This document shows positions 1-13,734 of a stretch of DNA of 64,000 nt, piece after piece (within the stretch, counting starts at the first letter, position 1; each line of letters opens with the position of its first letter). Location: NCBI GenBank assembly GCA_032209605.1, contig JASFXZ010000026.1, positions 496,001 through 560,000 of the forward strand. The letters run 5' to 3'. Made by a program: the position numbers and the translations under genes. Source of the stretch: Mactromeris polynyma. Its lineage: Eukaryota; Mollusca; Bivalvia; Venerida; Mactridae. The notes beneath the pieces were generated by a model. The model made no database searches. It saw only the letters and a program-made list of their open reading frames with translations, and was not told where the DNA came from.

Positions 1-3000
1 ATAAACATGCATATAAGCTAAAACAAAACATTCGTCAATCTCATTTGACTAACTATTAATTTTATATATCAATTCGACAGCTATCAATCTTATTCATTTG
101 TACCAGCACACTATTTTAATAACAGAATAGGGTTTCCTGACTCAGAAAATAAGCTGAAACTCAACAGCTATCAATCTCATTTCATATTTTTACTCATATG
201 CAGTGTTCATGACTAGATAATTTCGATAAGTTCACACATGTAGAGATTCAAGAAGAAAACATCAAATGTAGTACGATCATATCAATACAGTTTGTCTGCA
301 TATCATTAGCTACATAGTCATCTGGTGACCTGGTTCGGGATTTGATCCTAGACGGGTGGTCATTTTCAGTCCGGGTACCCGGTCACAAATTACCCACGGG
401 TACCGCAATAATAACAATTCCGTAGACTAAACAATGAATATACATCATATACGGTTGATTCCCTTTATTAATATCATGGCTTCTACCTACAACAGCAAAC
501 TTGAGTTAGGAAATATTTTGACCAATTGTCAAGTGAAAGAACTAATTCTAGTATGTGTTCTACTGAATAGAAATGAAACGAAATGTGCCACAGTTACAAA
601 TCTAGCATGGAAGTACATATCTTAGCGACGTCAGAACCACCAAAGCATGATTGTAACGACCATTGTTCCATGGACCGCTGGTCCAATAATTTTTTTCAAC
701 ACGAACATGAAATACTTTGCGCCAAATACATCTAAACAGCTTTGCTTCACGTTCTACCCACATGGATATTACTGAATATGTGAAGTAAATTTCGAAGCTT
801 TGCTGGCGTTGTTCAAGATTGACTGAAGACACTATATCCATCACAAAACTTGTATCGAGCAAGATGAGCGAAAGACCGCAGTAACACGTTGTGCATATAT
901 TATGCTTGTAATTTATTGGGATGCCACGATATGGCGGTATATCGGTATATTGCAATAGTAGACACAGACTACATGATGTACCGGTTTCAGTTTGATATCG
1001 CATTTTTCAGATATTTTGAAGATCAGTACAATGCGCTTTCATCGATGATTTTCCATGTTTTAAACCGCGACGGCATCGCTATCGGTAAATGTTTTAGCCC
1101 AGGCACAATATTGCGGCCTCCAGCGAATTTATGTTGCCATGGATATGTAAAAACTTGCTCTCACTTGTCATATATACATATGTATCTAATGAGGCTGTTC
1201 TTTTGAATGTTATTGTGACCATGCTTTTTGTTGAAATGTACGACTAAAGTCGTAATAGACACAGTTTCTGGAAAAAAATTGAAATACTACACCGTTTGTT
1301 TACAAATGATGAGAAATGTCAAGTGCCACAGAACACGTGAAATAGACCTGGTAGTTTCATTTATTTCATGAATATATGGACATTTAAAACTGCAGTAGAA
1401 AACAAGGAATTAATTTGTGGATTCAGTATTTTATAAACCCAATGTTTGTAGCGGTGCAGTTATTTAATACGGTACTGAAAAAGTCTGTAGAGTGGTATCA
1501 TTGGACTGTAGTCTGCGAATGGAGCCTAGAAAATTAAGCTTTTGTAAATCAATGTAAGCTTCGATTGAAGTAAAATCAAATAACCCTTTGACCATGTCTG
1601 AGCGGGTCAGTGTAGGTAGATATTGTATGTGTTACTCTAATTAAACGTACATTTACTATGTTTCAATCTCTCACAATCATCGTCCTACATGAAATTGGTA
1701 GCTGATACGATTCGTCCCTTTCAACGAAATAAAAATGAGTAATATGTATATTGTTCGCATGCCATCATATAGTCAACAACACTTGCCCCTTTGCCACGGA
1801 AACAAGTTGCCAAAGAAAACCGTTCAATCTCCCTTTTAAATATGCATGGCATATGTACAATACAAAGTTATTATAGTGATCGACCATGTGTATACTCAAC
1901 GCCATTAGAACGCACCTAAAATTGTTTGCGTCAACACGGTGACATTATAAAGAAATAATCATATTTTAATCCTCATACATATTTCCTAAACTTAATCAAT
2001 TATGAAATATGAATACAAGGACAATAGCTTCTTTTCTTTTTGATGAATTATTTACACATTTTTAATAATAAAACGCTCTTAACACTTGGAACAAAATGAA
2101 GGCTAAGTGAATCACTTGGATCATATTTATACACATAAAATATTATTTCTCAATTACTACTCATCCGAGGACTGACATTTGCCTTTTTGCTGAAAATTTA
2201 TCATCGCAGAAAATATGTTTTATAATATTTGGCGTAGTTCATGGTGCAAATGCGCATGTGCGTCTTAAAGAACTCTTTTCTCACGCTGCTCTTTGCAAAT
2301 AAAACAACTTTACGATTTTGACATATAATTCGTGTTGCTACGTCAAATATGTATATCGGACACCATTTTTGTTCACAAGTAACCAAATTAGATTCATTTT
2401 ATAGTGTGGCCCAAGCTATGAATTTTAATATACATGTATTCATCGCAACATAGTTTCCAATTGGATTACCTATTTAAAAATGACTGTTTCCGAACTGTAC
2501 GGAAATAGCGATATATTGCGATTTACAACATATTACTAGAATCACGGTTATGCAACTTGACAAGACTAGCAAAACTCATGCAATAGCGGAAACAGATAAA
2601 AATAGAAACAAGTAAATACATTCGGATAGAACAAATAGCGCTGGATAGTTGATGATTAGAGTAGATTAAACTCGAAAATTTATGTAATTTCAGTTTGTTT
2701 GAAATGTTTTATGTAAGTTTCATACATTAAAGGCTTGATCCACCCAGCTTGGTCAATACATTTACAAGTGTCACGATGGTCACGGCTTGTCATGTCTCAA
2801 TAGTCATAATAATTCTTCATTATCAAGGGAGAATAAAAATAAGGGAGAATATATCTATTCTATTGTCAGAGTATTACAGTCGTAAGAGGATGAAAAAGTG
2901 AGTAATATTCACAACGTCATTAATAGTAAATAAATAATGGCTCAGAGCAAACAACATGCAAAGAAAGTGAATTGTTTCAATCACTGTCATGCAGACCCAA

Positions 3001-3576
3001 TACAGTCACAGAAAGTAGATCTAGAACTGAGACAACAATCACCTTCCACTAACATCACTGTCACCATAGCACAGTGACCTACGGTATTAACGGCATTGAA
3101 TACAGAATAAATGGAAGTAAACGATGGAGTGAGTACAGAAACCTTATTGATTTGTTTAATTAAATCATACTTATATAAAATACCGATGTAACCAGTACGA
3201 GTTTCATTCTACGTATATTTCCATTGATGCCCTAGTATAACATTTGTCAGGGGCGACTATTCTTGTTCGATATACATGACAAACGCTTGTCAATATTTAC
3301 GAAGCGGGGTTGGAGATTGATTTTGTGACTAAAATGCTTATTTGATTGTAATTAATGAAATATTTCTCAATGAATGTGATTGAAATGGTACGTCTGGTTA
3401 AGGGAATGTACGAACTGAATTGGCGATACAAGTAGTAATGTGTATTTTGAATTGTCACGTGAATACATGATGCAGACATACAAGTTTTGATCGGAATAGA
3501 CGTTCACTGTTTGGAGTCGATCATTCAACAACGACCAATGGATATCATATTTTCTATAAAACACGATCATTATTAA
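1..3576. other. No gene seen; AT-rich intergenic DNA
   Basis: Only short open frames without recognisable motifs occur here, and several overlap on opposite strands. A short tRNA-like box B candidate (TTCGGGATTTGATCC) lies near 331-345 and could be the head of an old SINE. I see no convincing exon, RNA gene or long repeat. Confidence 0.5.
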
Positions 3577-5125
3577 TGGGCCCGTGTTATCAACGTTCTT
3601 ACGCACGAAATTTTCGTAAGATTTTCTTACGACGTTCTTACGATCGCAAGCGCGTTTTATCAATATTTCCGTACGCATGCCGATCCTACGAATTCGTAAG
3701 AAAATGCTACTCGATGGTTATATGCATTCGTACGTTCGTAACAATTATGATTAATCAGGATTTCACATTAATTAACAACAGTTATGAACTTTTTAATAAA
3801 TTCATCTACTTCATATCACATGGAATTGTCTGGCATTACTGGAAACAAATAAAAATACGTTAATGAGTATATATTGTTATCTTATATATATACAGTAGTC
3901 AATCGAAGTTATATTCAGTCACAAAGTAAAACTACTAACAATCAAAAGGTAATTTAAAGATGGAATAAGAATAGTGTGTATGTGGAATTGTACATGGAAT
4001 ATAAATGTATGGTTTACATCTAAAGTACGGTATCAACTATGTCATACAACTTCTAAAATTTAATATTATTATTTGATTATTGCTAAGCCTAAGTTTAAGT
4101 TTAAACTGTTAAGACATGAAATTGATGACTTTATATAGACTAATTGTGAACTCTTATAAATCATTAGAATAACAGTGGTTATGACTGTAAGCAGCATTTC
4201 ACATTTCTTTAATAATAGTCTGCATCATAAACATCACCAGCTGAATGGCATCCTCGATGACATTTGACTTAAATTAAGTATTAAATCCTCAATAAATTAG
4301 ATCTTCAAGATCGTGAAAATAATAAACTAGTTGAGCAAGTTTTCATCCTTCTGAGCATATACTACCACTCAATATTCTGTTTCTTAAGCTGTGTATTGGA
4401 GGGTGACGAAACGGTAGAGCACCTTGCGAGAGTTGGGTGGGGTCGAGCCCAACACTGGGTGCACATCCACCTGCATTTATCGGAAGGTAGCAGAAGTGTA
4501 GTGACGTAAGTGGGAGGAGAGCATCGGTGTGGGGTGATACAGCCAACTAGTTACTACAGTTGTAGAGCGCCATGCAGGTGTAGAGGGGGTGGTATGAGTT
4601 CGAACACCTCATCAAACGCCACACCACTACACTACTTTCATATTTCAGTTCGAACCTCTTATGACCAACCCCTGTTTATTCGCATCTTAGTCATCAGACA
4701 TGAAATAGCAAACCTCATCTTTAAGAAATAGGCTTTTAGTGGATAGGCATATCTGCCGACGTATCTAACTGAATACTGTTCAGTGTTCTGTTACGTTGTC
4801 CCAGTACTTTTAAGCAGCTGTACACCGAAGTTTGCTCGTCTTCCTGTGAGAAGTTTGTTTGCCTACTGACAACAGATAGACCGACGGTTATATTTTTGTT
4901 TCTCAACAGACGACTGAGAGACGACGCTAGGTACGTCTAGTTTGACATCCCAAGAAGAGCGTGTACTGATTTACTGTACGCACTATCATTCTTATTAAGA
5001 TCGCAGTCGTACATACAAACACATTTTGATAAAACGGTCGTTAGTATTTTCGTAAGAAGAAATTCTTACGAACATTTCGTATCGTACGAACGCTCGTTCG
5101 TACGAATATTGATAAAACGGGCCCA
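3577..5125. mobile_element. Foldback/MITE-like element with GGGCCCGTTTTATCAA termini
   Basis: The left end reads TGGGCCCGTGTTATCAA and the right end is its near-perfect inverse (TTGATAAAACGGGCCCA at 5109-5125). The terminal 100-170 bp on each side are packed with short palindromic variants of TCGTAAGAA and TTCTTACGA, so each arm can also fold on itself. The interior has no transposase. A degenerate tRNA-like box B (GGTCGAGCCC) lies near 4441-4450. No clear target duplication is visible (left flank ATTAA, right flank GCTCA), so family assignment is open. Confidence 0.6.
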
Positions 5126-5555
5126 GCTCAAGACCAAAATTGAATCATACCGAAGAATCTTCATCATCAGATTAGCCGATAGTTATCGATGCGAATGTCG
5201 CTAATCAGTGGGCACGGTGGTCGGAAACACTCGGAAGCCTCCGTGATTTACCGATTTATGATATGATTTCATGATCGTTATCGTTCGCGACTTAATTAGC
5301 CACCCCGCTGTGTTTAGCTCGCATAATGAAATTGCCCCGGGCAGTACTAATTTATCAGAATGTATAATTATACATGAATGATACTCATTGTAACCTCTTA
5401 TAAAAAAAGATATATTGAATTATGAATAGAACAGAACCACCGGGGAGTATCATGTGGTCTCCATAGTACATTTGCCGTACAAGATGGCTGAAAATTCCGT
5501 CAAAACCCCAAAATTTGATTAGTATGGATGGTTACCGATATGGTAGAATCTTTAG

Positions 5556-6138
5556 AATAGGCACAGAGTATCCGCATTGTGACACAAGTTACTCACGTGC
5601 AGCTGCGTTTCGTTTTTCCGAGGTTTAATTAGTTTAATTGGCCGTAGGCAGAGTTCGCTAGATGATTTTCGCATTAACGCGACGTAATATATAATGTCTG
5701 AATGCATTATTTTACTCATCTTTGCCGAGTCATAAGAACATTTAAGCTAAAGTATTTTACATAAATTATGTAAACTTGGAAATTGAATTTATAAGTTATA
5801 TGAGACTAACATTTTTGTGCTCCTTTCATACATAGAAGATGTGCAGTGTGATATGCAAAATGCATGCCATCTATATGTAAATTATCATTATAAAATTTGT
5901 TTGTTCATTATAGAACTTTGAAAATCTCTTTCAATGAATCATTCAACATATCAAATGACTTTAAACATAGCTGCAATTAAATAAGGGGGGGGGGGGGGTT
6001 CGCGACGTTACCGTCCATAAAACATGAAAAGATATCCACATAGTAAGTTGTATTTTCAAAATGCCATACATTTACTTTAAAATTATGCAACATAGCACGT
6101 GAGTAACTTGTGTTACAATGCGGGTACTCTGTGCCTAT
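5556..6138. mobile_element. MITE with about 45-bp inverted termini
   Basis: AATAGGCACAGAGTATCCGC at 5556 is repeated in inverse at the right end (GCGGGTACTCTGTGCCTATT). The similarity runs for about 45 bp through the ACAAGTTACTCACGTG core, with two mismatches. The 583-bp interior is AT-rich, non-coding and contains a 15-base G run at about 5984-5998. This fits a non-autonomous DNA transposon. The superfamily cannot be told from the sequence. Confidence 0.7.
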
Positions 6139-8254
6139 TTTATTATTTGTTTAATGTTTTGCAAATAATTATTCTATTCAAAAGCTGGTTTTGGGCACTA
6201 TAATCGGATCCTGACTAGTCTATGATTTAGGAATAACATCTGGACGCATTAATTTTTGAGATATTACCGAAGACATAAATGATAAGTTTTATCATTTTTT
6301 TACACACAAATCAAGCTAATCTATCATATATTGAAGTGAATAAGTATCAAATGTATATTATTCATGGAATGATCTATCGTGCAGAAAAACGATATAAAAC
6401 TATCAAATGTCAAACCTAATACTTAGATATTTATTTTATATAAGTTATGCAGGCTATTTGTCTAAATAATTGTGACATCTGTATTTTACAACATTAATAG
6501 CATTAATATAATATTTTTCACTTTTAAATATGAAGTTAAACAATATCATATAAAAAATATATTTATTGTAATCGAATTATACTGTTTTAAAGTTCACACC
6601 TTCACAGAATAAAAAGTCGATCTATTGTCAGCCTATAATGAACCACACCAATATTTTATTTCAATGCTATTCTATAAAAAGTCACATTTCCCCCAAATTC
6701 GACCGTAAAAAGCGCACTAATTGTTAATTTACAGCTTGTATAATCGATGCTGGACCCCTATTGTGACCGTCCAGAGATCAAGTGCCATAAAACTTCGGTC
6801 ATACTCGGATGGTCTTCCGAACATTTCCGAACGTAGTAAAATACATACTATATAATTTTAAAGTGTAAAAAAGACCATTTTCCTCTTTAAATATTTTCAC
6901 AAAATAAATACCGATTGATACAGCAACGTGTCCGGCGACATGATCAAGCATACATGCAATTGATATCAATTTATATTTATAATTATGTATTTGTTGCCAA
7001 TAATACATAATAAAGTATGTTTTGAGGAACACGAAAAATCGGTCAACGGATGGCCGGTCCGTTATGCTAACCACTACACCCACTGCGACATAATGTCGTG
7101 TTCGTGTAAATTTAGCTTATATACAGTTGATTACGGTTAACTACACTTCGGACGAAGTACGGGGCGATTTTTTATATCTGCCACACAGCACTTAACACCA
7201 GCTGTATTAATATTGAAATAAAGTTATGTTTTGAGATAATAAACCTAGTTTAAATTTTCACGTTGTTCTTTCCACATTGTGCGCATGCGCGCAACATTCA
7301 ATTACATATAAGGCATCGCCACACATAACAATGGAAAGCAACATCCTGCGTTCAATATTATATATGATGACATACCAATGATTTCCATAATTAGACCACT
7401 AAACCTTACATAAATTAAAGTAGTTGTTTTAATTCGTTGAACATCATATTCCTTTAACAGGGAATTAACTGTAATTGAATTAACTGTAATTGGTACAAAC
7501 ACATTTATAATATAATCGTAATCACAACAAGGTGACCAGAATAAAAAACAAGCATGGGACCTGACATTTAGAACATGCAAAGCAAACGGATTAGTTGAAA
7601 AGACTCATTTAGTCTTACCTTGCAAAATGTAGTCGATTATTCAATGTCATGTGTAAGCCATCCCTGTAAGACAACACCCTCCTCCACGACAAGTTCCCTG
7701 GTTACACATCAACAAGACAGACACCATCTTTAATACACCAGTGACAAACTAAAACATGTCAAGAATATATCGTGATGATATAGTATGCTCATTGCGTAAT
7801 CATTTTTAACAAAACAAGAATGAAAATATAGTTCATATCGTTAAAGCATTTATAAATATGCATCATCACAGAATACACGAATAATGTATTATGTATTTAT
7901 CGAAATAAACGGTAGTGGTCACTTGTTTCATCCGTCTGTAGCGTGATAACTAATTAAGTCAAGTGTCTCAATGGAATAAGTGAAATTAACAAAATTATAT
8001 CGCTGACAGTAGTCCAATATATGAAAATGGAAGAATTGAGGTACAATTGGTAGTCAATGTTTCTGAGCAAGAACCAGTACTAACTGCATCTAGATCATTT
8101 ACTGCTTTTACCCAAAACATCCTTCTATAGAATACAGAAGATGTGAGACAATTCTCCACAGGCAATTTGTTGAGCTCAAAGCTGCGGCATTGAGCGGAGG
8201 TAAGATTTCGCAACAAAATGTTTCCTTATAAAGTGCTTTTCTGTTTTCTTATTT
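6139..8254. other. No gene seen
   Basis: AT-rich DNA with only short unconnected open frames. A small duplication, GAATTAACTGTAATT repeated in tandem at about 7462-7490, is the only local structure noticed. Confidence 0.45.
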
Positions 8255-9840
8255 ATTTAAAGGTATTTACGCGACGTTGATTTGCGATTTTCATAGAATT
8301 GCTAAGACATCATGTTCGTAAATTCTTAACCGTAATATTTAATTTTAAAATACTGACACCATTTTAAAACAAACCTTGTAAATATACATACCTATACATA
8401 CTTATACATACCTATACATTCCTATACATGCCTATACATGCCTATACATGCCTATACATGCCTATACATACCTATACATACCTATACATACCTATACATT
8501 CATATACATGCCTATACATGCCTATACATACCTATACATACCTATACATTCCTATACATACCTATACATACCTATACATGCCTATACATGCCTATACATG
8601 CCTATATATACCTATACATGCCTATACATGCCTATACATACATATACATACCTATAAATTCCTATACATGCCTATACATACATATACATGCCTATACATA
8701 CCTATACATGCATATACATACCTATACATTCCTATACATACCTATACATGCCTATTCATACCTATACATACCTATAAATTCCTATACATACCTATACATA
8801 CCTATACATGCCTATACATGCCTATACATACCTATACATACCTTTACATGCCTATACATACCTATACATACCTATAAATTCCTATGCATGCCTATACATG
8901 CCTATACATACCTATACATGCATATACATACCTATACATTCCTATAAATGCCTATACATGCCTATACATACCTATACATACATATACATACCTATACATT
9001 CCTATACATTCCTATACATGCCTATACATGCCTATACATGTCTATACATACCTATACATACCTATACATACCTATACATACCTATACATACCTATACATG
9101 CCTATACATACCTATACATACCTATACATACCTATACATACCTATACATACCTATACATGCCTATACATACCTATACATACCTATACATGCCTATACATA
9201 CCTATACATACCTATACATACCTATACATACCTATACATGCCTATACATGCCTATACATACCTATACATACCTATACATACCTATACATACCTATACATA
9301 CCTATACATACCTATACATGCCTATACATACCTATACATACCTATACATGCCTATACATACCTATACATACCTATACATACCTATACATACCTAAACATA
9401 CCTATACATACCTATACATTCCTATACATTCCTATACATACCTATACATACCTATACATACCTATACATACCTATACATTCCTATACATTCCTATACATG
9501 CCTATACATGTCTATACATTCCTATACATGCCTATACATACCTATACATGCCTATACATTCCTATACATGCCTATACATGCCTATACATGCATATACATA
9601 CCTATACATGCCTATACATACCTATACATACCTATACATTCCTATACATGCCTATACATGCCTATACGGACCTATACTTTCCGCCTCAGTTACTGCCTCA
9701 AATCAATGCCGTATGTGCATTAAACGATTATGATAATGTATAATAGCTGTAATATATAACTACAGATATTACAACCAGACAGATACAGGTATGACTTTAC
9801 AAATACACAAATAGTTTCTTTAGGAAATATGGAAAGGTGC
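8255..9840 (+). repeat. Duplicated segment, copy 1 (contains expanded minisatellite)
   Basis: The left flank of the minisatellite (about 8262-8390, GTATTTACGCGACGTTGATT) and its right flank (about 9660-9830, from TATACGGACC through GACTTTACAAATACAC) both recur in order at 10163-10708. The two segments are therefore paralogous. Copy 1 has a large repeat array in the middle. Copy 2 has only two or three units but has gained a MITE. Confidence 0.75.
8383..9670 (+). repeat. 10-bp minisatellite, about 129 units of CCTATACATA
   Basis: An uninterrupted array of a decamer whose first nine bases are almost fixed and whose last base alternates among A, G and T. Rare variants include CCTATAAATT, CATATACATA and CCTAAACATA. 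Because 10 is not a multiple of 3 and no frame contains a stop, all forward frames stay open and give long repetitive peptides (LYIPIHTYTY-type). These are by-products of the repeat, not genes. The left third is richer in G- and T-ending units and the middle is richer in A-ending units. Confidence 0.97.
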
Positions 9841-9884
9841 TTTTCTTTTTTACGTATACGAGTCATTTAAATAAAGCTCTCTGA

Positions 9885-9965
9885 CGCCGTTCCCCGTGAC
9901 CGAGTGTAGAAGGCATCCGCTTTGGGAGCGGGAGGTTGAAGGTTCGAATCCCAGTAGGGGATCGC
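9885..9965 (+). repeat. tRNA-Pro-like SINE head
   Basis: A CGCTTTGGGAGCGGGAGG arm resembles the anticodon stem-loop of tRNA-Pro(UGG) and is followed by a T-arm/box B GGTTCGAATCC. The 5' arm is degenerate and the acceptor stem does not pair well, so I call it a tRNA-derived SINE remnant rather than a functional tRNA. Confidence 0.5.
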
Positions 9966-10162
9966 TCTGATATGGTCGGTTGGTGAGTAACCCTTTATTT
10001 AGTAAAATAATGGTTACCGTGCACATAGCTGCCTGTTGCATGGCATTATAGGATAGGAATCGGGAAGTAAATGTGCTCAGAAAGTAGGTGTCTCATAAGT
10101 CGGAAATGGCTGGCCCTTTAAATAGGGGTGACACTATAATAAATAAACGGTCACTTTTATTC

Positions 10163-10710
10163 AAAAGTATTTACGCGGCATTGATGTGCGACATTCATAG
10201 AATTGTAACGACAGCAAACTCGTAAATTCTGAACCGTAATGTTTAACTTTAAATACAGGCATCATGATCCAAAAATAAAACTATTTTAATTATACATACC
10301 TATACATACCTATACGGACTTGTTTTCCGCCTCGGATTAATGCAACTTTTGCATTACCACTGTAATTATCGCAAAGGATGGTGCATCTTTCAGTGTCACA
10401 GAAAGCTCATTTACCAGTATAATAATGTATAATACAGTATGACCTCGTTTGTTCGACAACCTTCAATCCAAATACTTGGTATTATCCGAAATAAATATCT
10501 GGTCCCTAAGTTTTTTCTTAGACATGTCGAATTGAAATTGGGATTTTCGAAACCATGTATTATTCGAAACAAAATTACGGACCAGAAGAATTCGAATGAA
10601 CAAGGTCCCAGTGTATCTGTAATATATACTATACATAACAACCATACAGAAGCAGACCTGACTTTACAACGTACACAACTAGTTTGTTTTCTATTTAATA
10701 TATGTTAATT
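10163..10710 (+). repeat. Duplicated segment, copy 2 (unexpanded minisatellite site)
   Basis: Parallels 8262-9830: GTATTTACGCGGCATTGATG, then TACATACCTATACATACC (two to three decamer units), then TATACGGAC, and finally CTGACTTTACAAC at about 10659. It shows the repeat locus before or without expansion. It is split by the MITE at 10435-10613. Confidence 0.7.
10435..10613. mobile_element. Tigger/pogo-like MITE
   Basis: The termini CAGTATGACCTCGTTTGTTC and (inverse) CACTGGGACCTTGTTCATTC match each other and resemble the CAGT...ACCTCGTT ends of pogo/Tigger-type elements. Both ends are flanked by TA (10433-10434 and 10614-10615), the target duplication of the Tc1/mariner group. It is 179 bp, non-coding, and inserted in copy 2 of the local duplication. 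Confidence 0.75.
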
Positions 10711-11399
10711 AAACATGTGTAAATTAAAAGACGGTTACCATGGTTACTTAGTTTAAGGTTCTAATATATTTCAAAATAATGCAAATTACAAGCAAGTTGT
10801 TACAATGTTTAACAGTTCATGTTTGTGTTTAATAATTCTTACAGGACGAATATTACAAGACAGTTGTAAAGTCAATATGCTTTAAATGATATTCACAGTG
10901 ACCGGATCATGCAGGACGTGAAGTGTAAATTAGAGCTGACAAAAACGGTTAATTGCAGAATGAAAATTATATCTGACTCACCGATTTGATGTTTTAATCC
11001 AAGTATACGAATTAAATTCAAATATGAATGTTGACACTTTTTAATAACAACACTTTTCACAAAATAGACCCATAAGAACACATTTTCTCAAGCAAATTTT
11101 TAACACTTTAGAGCACAATTTTCCAAAACGAACTTTCTTCCGTGAGCGCCGTCATTCTGTACATGCTGCTTTAGGGCTCCTACATGGTACATTTAAGCCT
11201 TTATCTGAAATAACAAATTACATATCATAAAAAGTCCACCCAGAGTGTCACCCGGTTTCGATTCCCGGCTAGGACAGGTTATATTCTTCCGTAGCAAGTC
11301 GTTAGTTGCTTGCAGAAGAGTGTGTTAGGACCGTTTGACAATTAATTCCTGGAAAACTGGGTAGATCAACAGGCCGCCGTATATAACAGTAAAATTGTT

Positions 11400-11990
11400 G
11401 AAAACTGCGCAAATGAAAACAATATCAACTTAATGGTTATTTTTGAAACGAAAACATATGTCTCCCCCATGGCAGTTTGTCATTAATTGTAATAGCGATA
11501 CAGGAAATAGGTTTGGAAAAGAAGTCAAATAAAAAAAAATTCAATTTTATTGTGAATTGGGAAATTTGGCTTTGGCCTCTAAATGTGACCGCGACCTTTA
11601 ACGGGGCTCTGTATATCGCCTTAGCATTATGCATGTATGTGTAAACTTATTTCAAAATCCTTTAAGCGGTTAAAAAGTTATAGAGCAGCCACGATTTGTG
11701 ACATACAGACGGACGGACGGACAGACAGAGAGACAGACGGACAAGCAGACAACCAGACCAAAAACAACATGTCTCCACCAAATGATTTAAAAATCCTTCA
11801 GAAATATAACAAGATATGGAGTATATACGAAATATAATCATATGACCTTTGACCTGTAAATGTGACATTGAAACAATCTGGTTAAACAATACGCTCTGCA
11901 CGTCGTCTCGATACCATGAACATAAGTGCAAAGTTATTACAATCAAAGCACAAAAGTGCTGTGGGACGGTACCACTCGCCTCTGTAGCCA
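11400..11990. repeat. Dispersed bivalve-type repeat with GACGGACGGACGG run
   Basis: Contains a simple (GACG)n/(GACA)n block at about 11707-11745. At about 11840-11870 it has an ATATGACCTTTGACCTGTAAATGTGAC core that recurs (with CTCTAAGTGTGACC) near 13775-13805. Open frames on both strands here are low-complexity artefacts. Confidence 0.5.
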
Positions 11991-12551
11991 AGCTGGCAAC
12001 TCGTTGAATACAAGTTTTTGTTTTGTAACTAAACAGTTTTATGGTATCAAAGTATGTGTAAATAGGTAAGATGGTTTATGGAATAAAACTAAAACATAAG
12101 ACAGAAATGCGAATAAGAACAAAGAATTATAAAAAAATAGTAAACATTTTTTCCAAGAGATTTTCAATCCGACTTGTTCTAGAAATGCTAGATTTTCAAA
12201 CCGAAATAAAGAATAATGGTCAGTAATAATGGTAGAACCTTAAAATTGTAAAACAAGTGAAATGTTTGTCCCGATTGTTAATAAATGAAATACAAAGATA
12301 TCAGACCCTTTATGACGTTATGAAAACCTTGTGGAAAATGAACGTCTCTGTATTTTATGTTCATATAACATGGTTGAAACAGAAAGGCATGTATTATTAT
12401 ATTGCAACTTATATGACAGTATACGACAACCATTGATAGAAAAGGCTAATGCTATCATGTAATCCTATATTCAATATCATGTCTGATGTAGACAAGTTGT
12501 CCTTTATTTTATCTGATATAACTCTGTGTCGAATAAGCGCCAAAACCTGTA

Positions 12552-12907
12552 ATGGGGCGATCACACTGGCCCGAATGAGCTTCTTTTTTTTTTCCGTATA
12601 CGAAAGTGGCGTGATTTTTTAAACTGACCGAATGTCCCTCCGAATGTGTTTCCCCCAATGTATCACCGAATGCATTCCGTTTGCTTTCCGAATGTTTTCA
12701 GTATGGTTTCAGAATGCTTTCAGAATAGACCGAATACTTCCCGCATGTTGACTTCGAAAGGTATTTCCGTATGCTTTCCGAATGCTTTAAGAACCGCCCG
12801 TATAACGGGATTTTTTTTGGAAAGCATACGGAACCCAGCACCTTCAAAGTTTCATTCCGAATGCACCAATAACTAGACGCGTGCTTCCCGAACGTTTTCC
12901 GTACATG
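12552..12907. mobile_element. Truncated foldback-type element built of CCGAATG motifs
   Basis: Starts at GGGGCGATCACACTGGCC, similar in style to the CCAGTCACACCA ends at 37.6 kb. It then consists of many copies of CCGAATG/CCGTATG separated by short T- or TTTC-rich spacers. The right terminus is missing because the element abuts the foldback MITE at 12908. The short open frame across it is not coding in appearance. Confidence 0.5.
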
Positions 12908-13435
12908 CCGACATTTACGACAGGTGGGTTTTATTTTTTCATAAGAATATTGACATTATTTGTTTGTAGCCGCAGATTGAAGGTTCTTGCCATCTGAAAT
13001 AAGTTGATAACGGAAATAACCACCAATATAATGGCTACAAACAAATTATGTCAATATTCTTATGAAATTTCAAAAAATAAAACCCACCTGTCGTAAATGA
13101 GTTCCGGCCTGTATCATTCCGACGGCTCGGGCGCGTTCTTCTTCAGTCATTCTCACCATGTTTTGTGTTTTTCAAAAAGGATTTTCATCAGTAATGACAA
13201 AAGTGTTCACGAACACGTGTAAATATGTGTCCATGCCCCGCACGTGCAAAACGTGCTATAAACGTCAATACGCCTAATACGATTAATTTCATAGCGAGCC
13301 GGCTAAAAAAAATCAATAATTCGCTGCATTACCTACATGTTCAAATATCGGTATGTGAAATTTTGTGTGAATACATGCATTATTAGAAAAATAATAATAC
13401 AATATAAAGTGACCGATTAGGAATTTTGTTGAATG
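12908..13435 (-). mobile_element. Truncated copy of the foldback Tc1/mariner-type MITE
   Basis: The right arm (about 13037-13435) is nearly identical to the right arm of the complete copy at 32324-33168, including the terminal GTGACCGATTAGGAATTTTG and a TA at 13436-13437. Only about 50 bp of the left arm remains (TTTACGACAGGTGGGTTTT). The central loop is inverted relative to the 32-kb copy. The right arm contains, on the minus strand near 13098-13161, codons for a transposase-like start (EEERARAVGMIQAG). Confidence 0.85.
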
Positions 13436-13734
13436 TACGATAAATCCAAAACTGTAAACAAACTGAACTCCACAGAAATAGCTAATTAGTTCACAAACCA
13501 CTTTAGCAGGTCACCTTTTCAACATTTCATTTTATTGAAACGTTTATGGTATTATTTCGTTCGGTGAACTTTGGAACTATTTTGTTTGCGTAGTAATTAG
13601 GATGTGGACGTTTTTGACATTTTACCGGCTTTCAGTCTTTTTGGTGCTTTGAAAACGGTTATCAATTGTTGTATGCCTCTCAAATTGCCGCACTACTATA
13701 GACGGTACCTGAGCGGTACCGTCCTAAACTCGTT

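Noticed and set aside
8383..9670. CRISPR-like array
   Set aside because: Contiguous 10-bp repeats without unique spacers, in a eukaryotic context.
8428..9743. Long repetitive open frames (LYIPIHTYTY-type peptides)
   Set aside because: They arise because a stop-free 10-bp repeat stays open in every frame. There is no start context, codon bias or domain.
9885..9965. Functional tRNA-Pro gene
   Set aside because: The anticodon and T arms look right, but the 5' half and the acceptor stem do not pair. It is better explained as a SINE head.
11700..11760. Possible coding low-complexity Thr/Asp repeat
   Set aside because: A simple GACG/GACA run inside a dispersed repeat, open on both strands.
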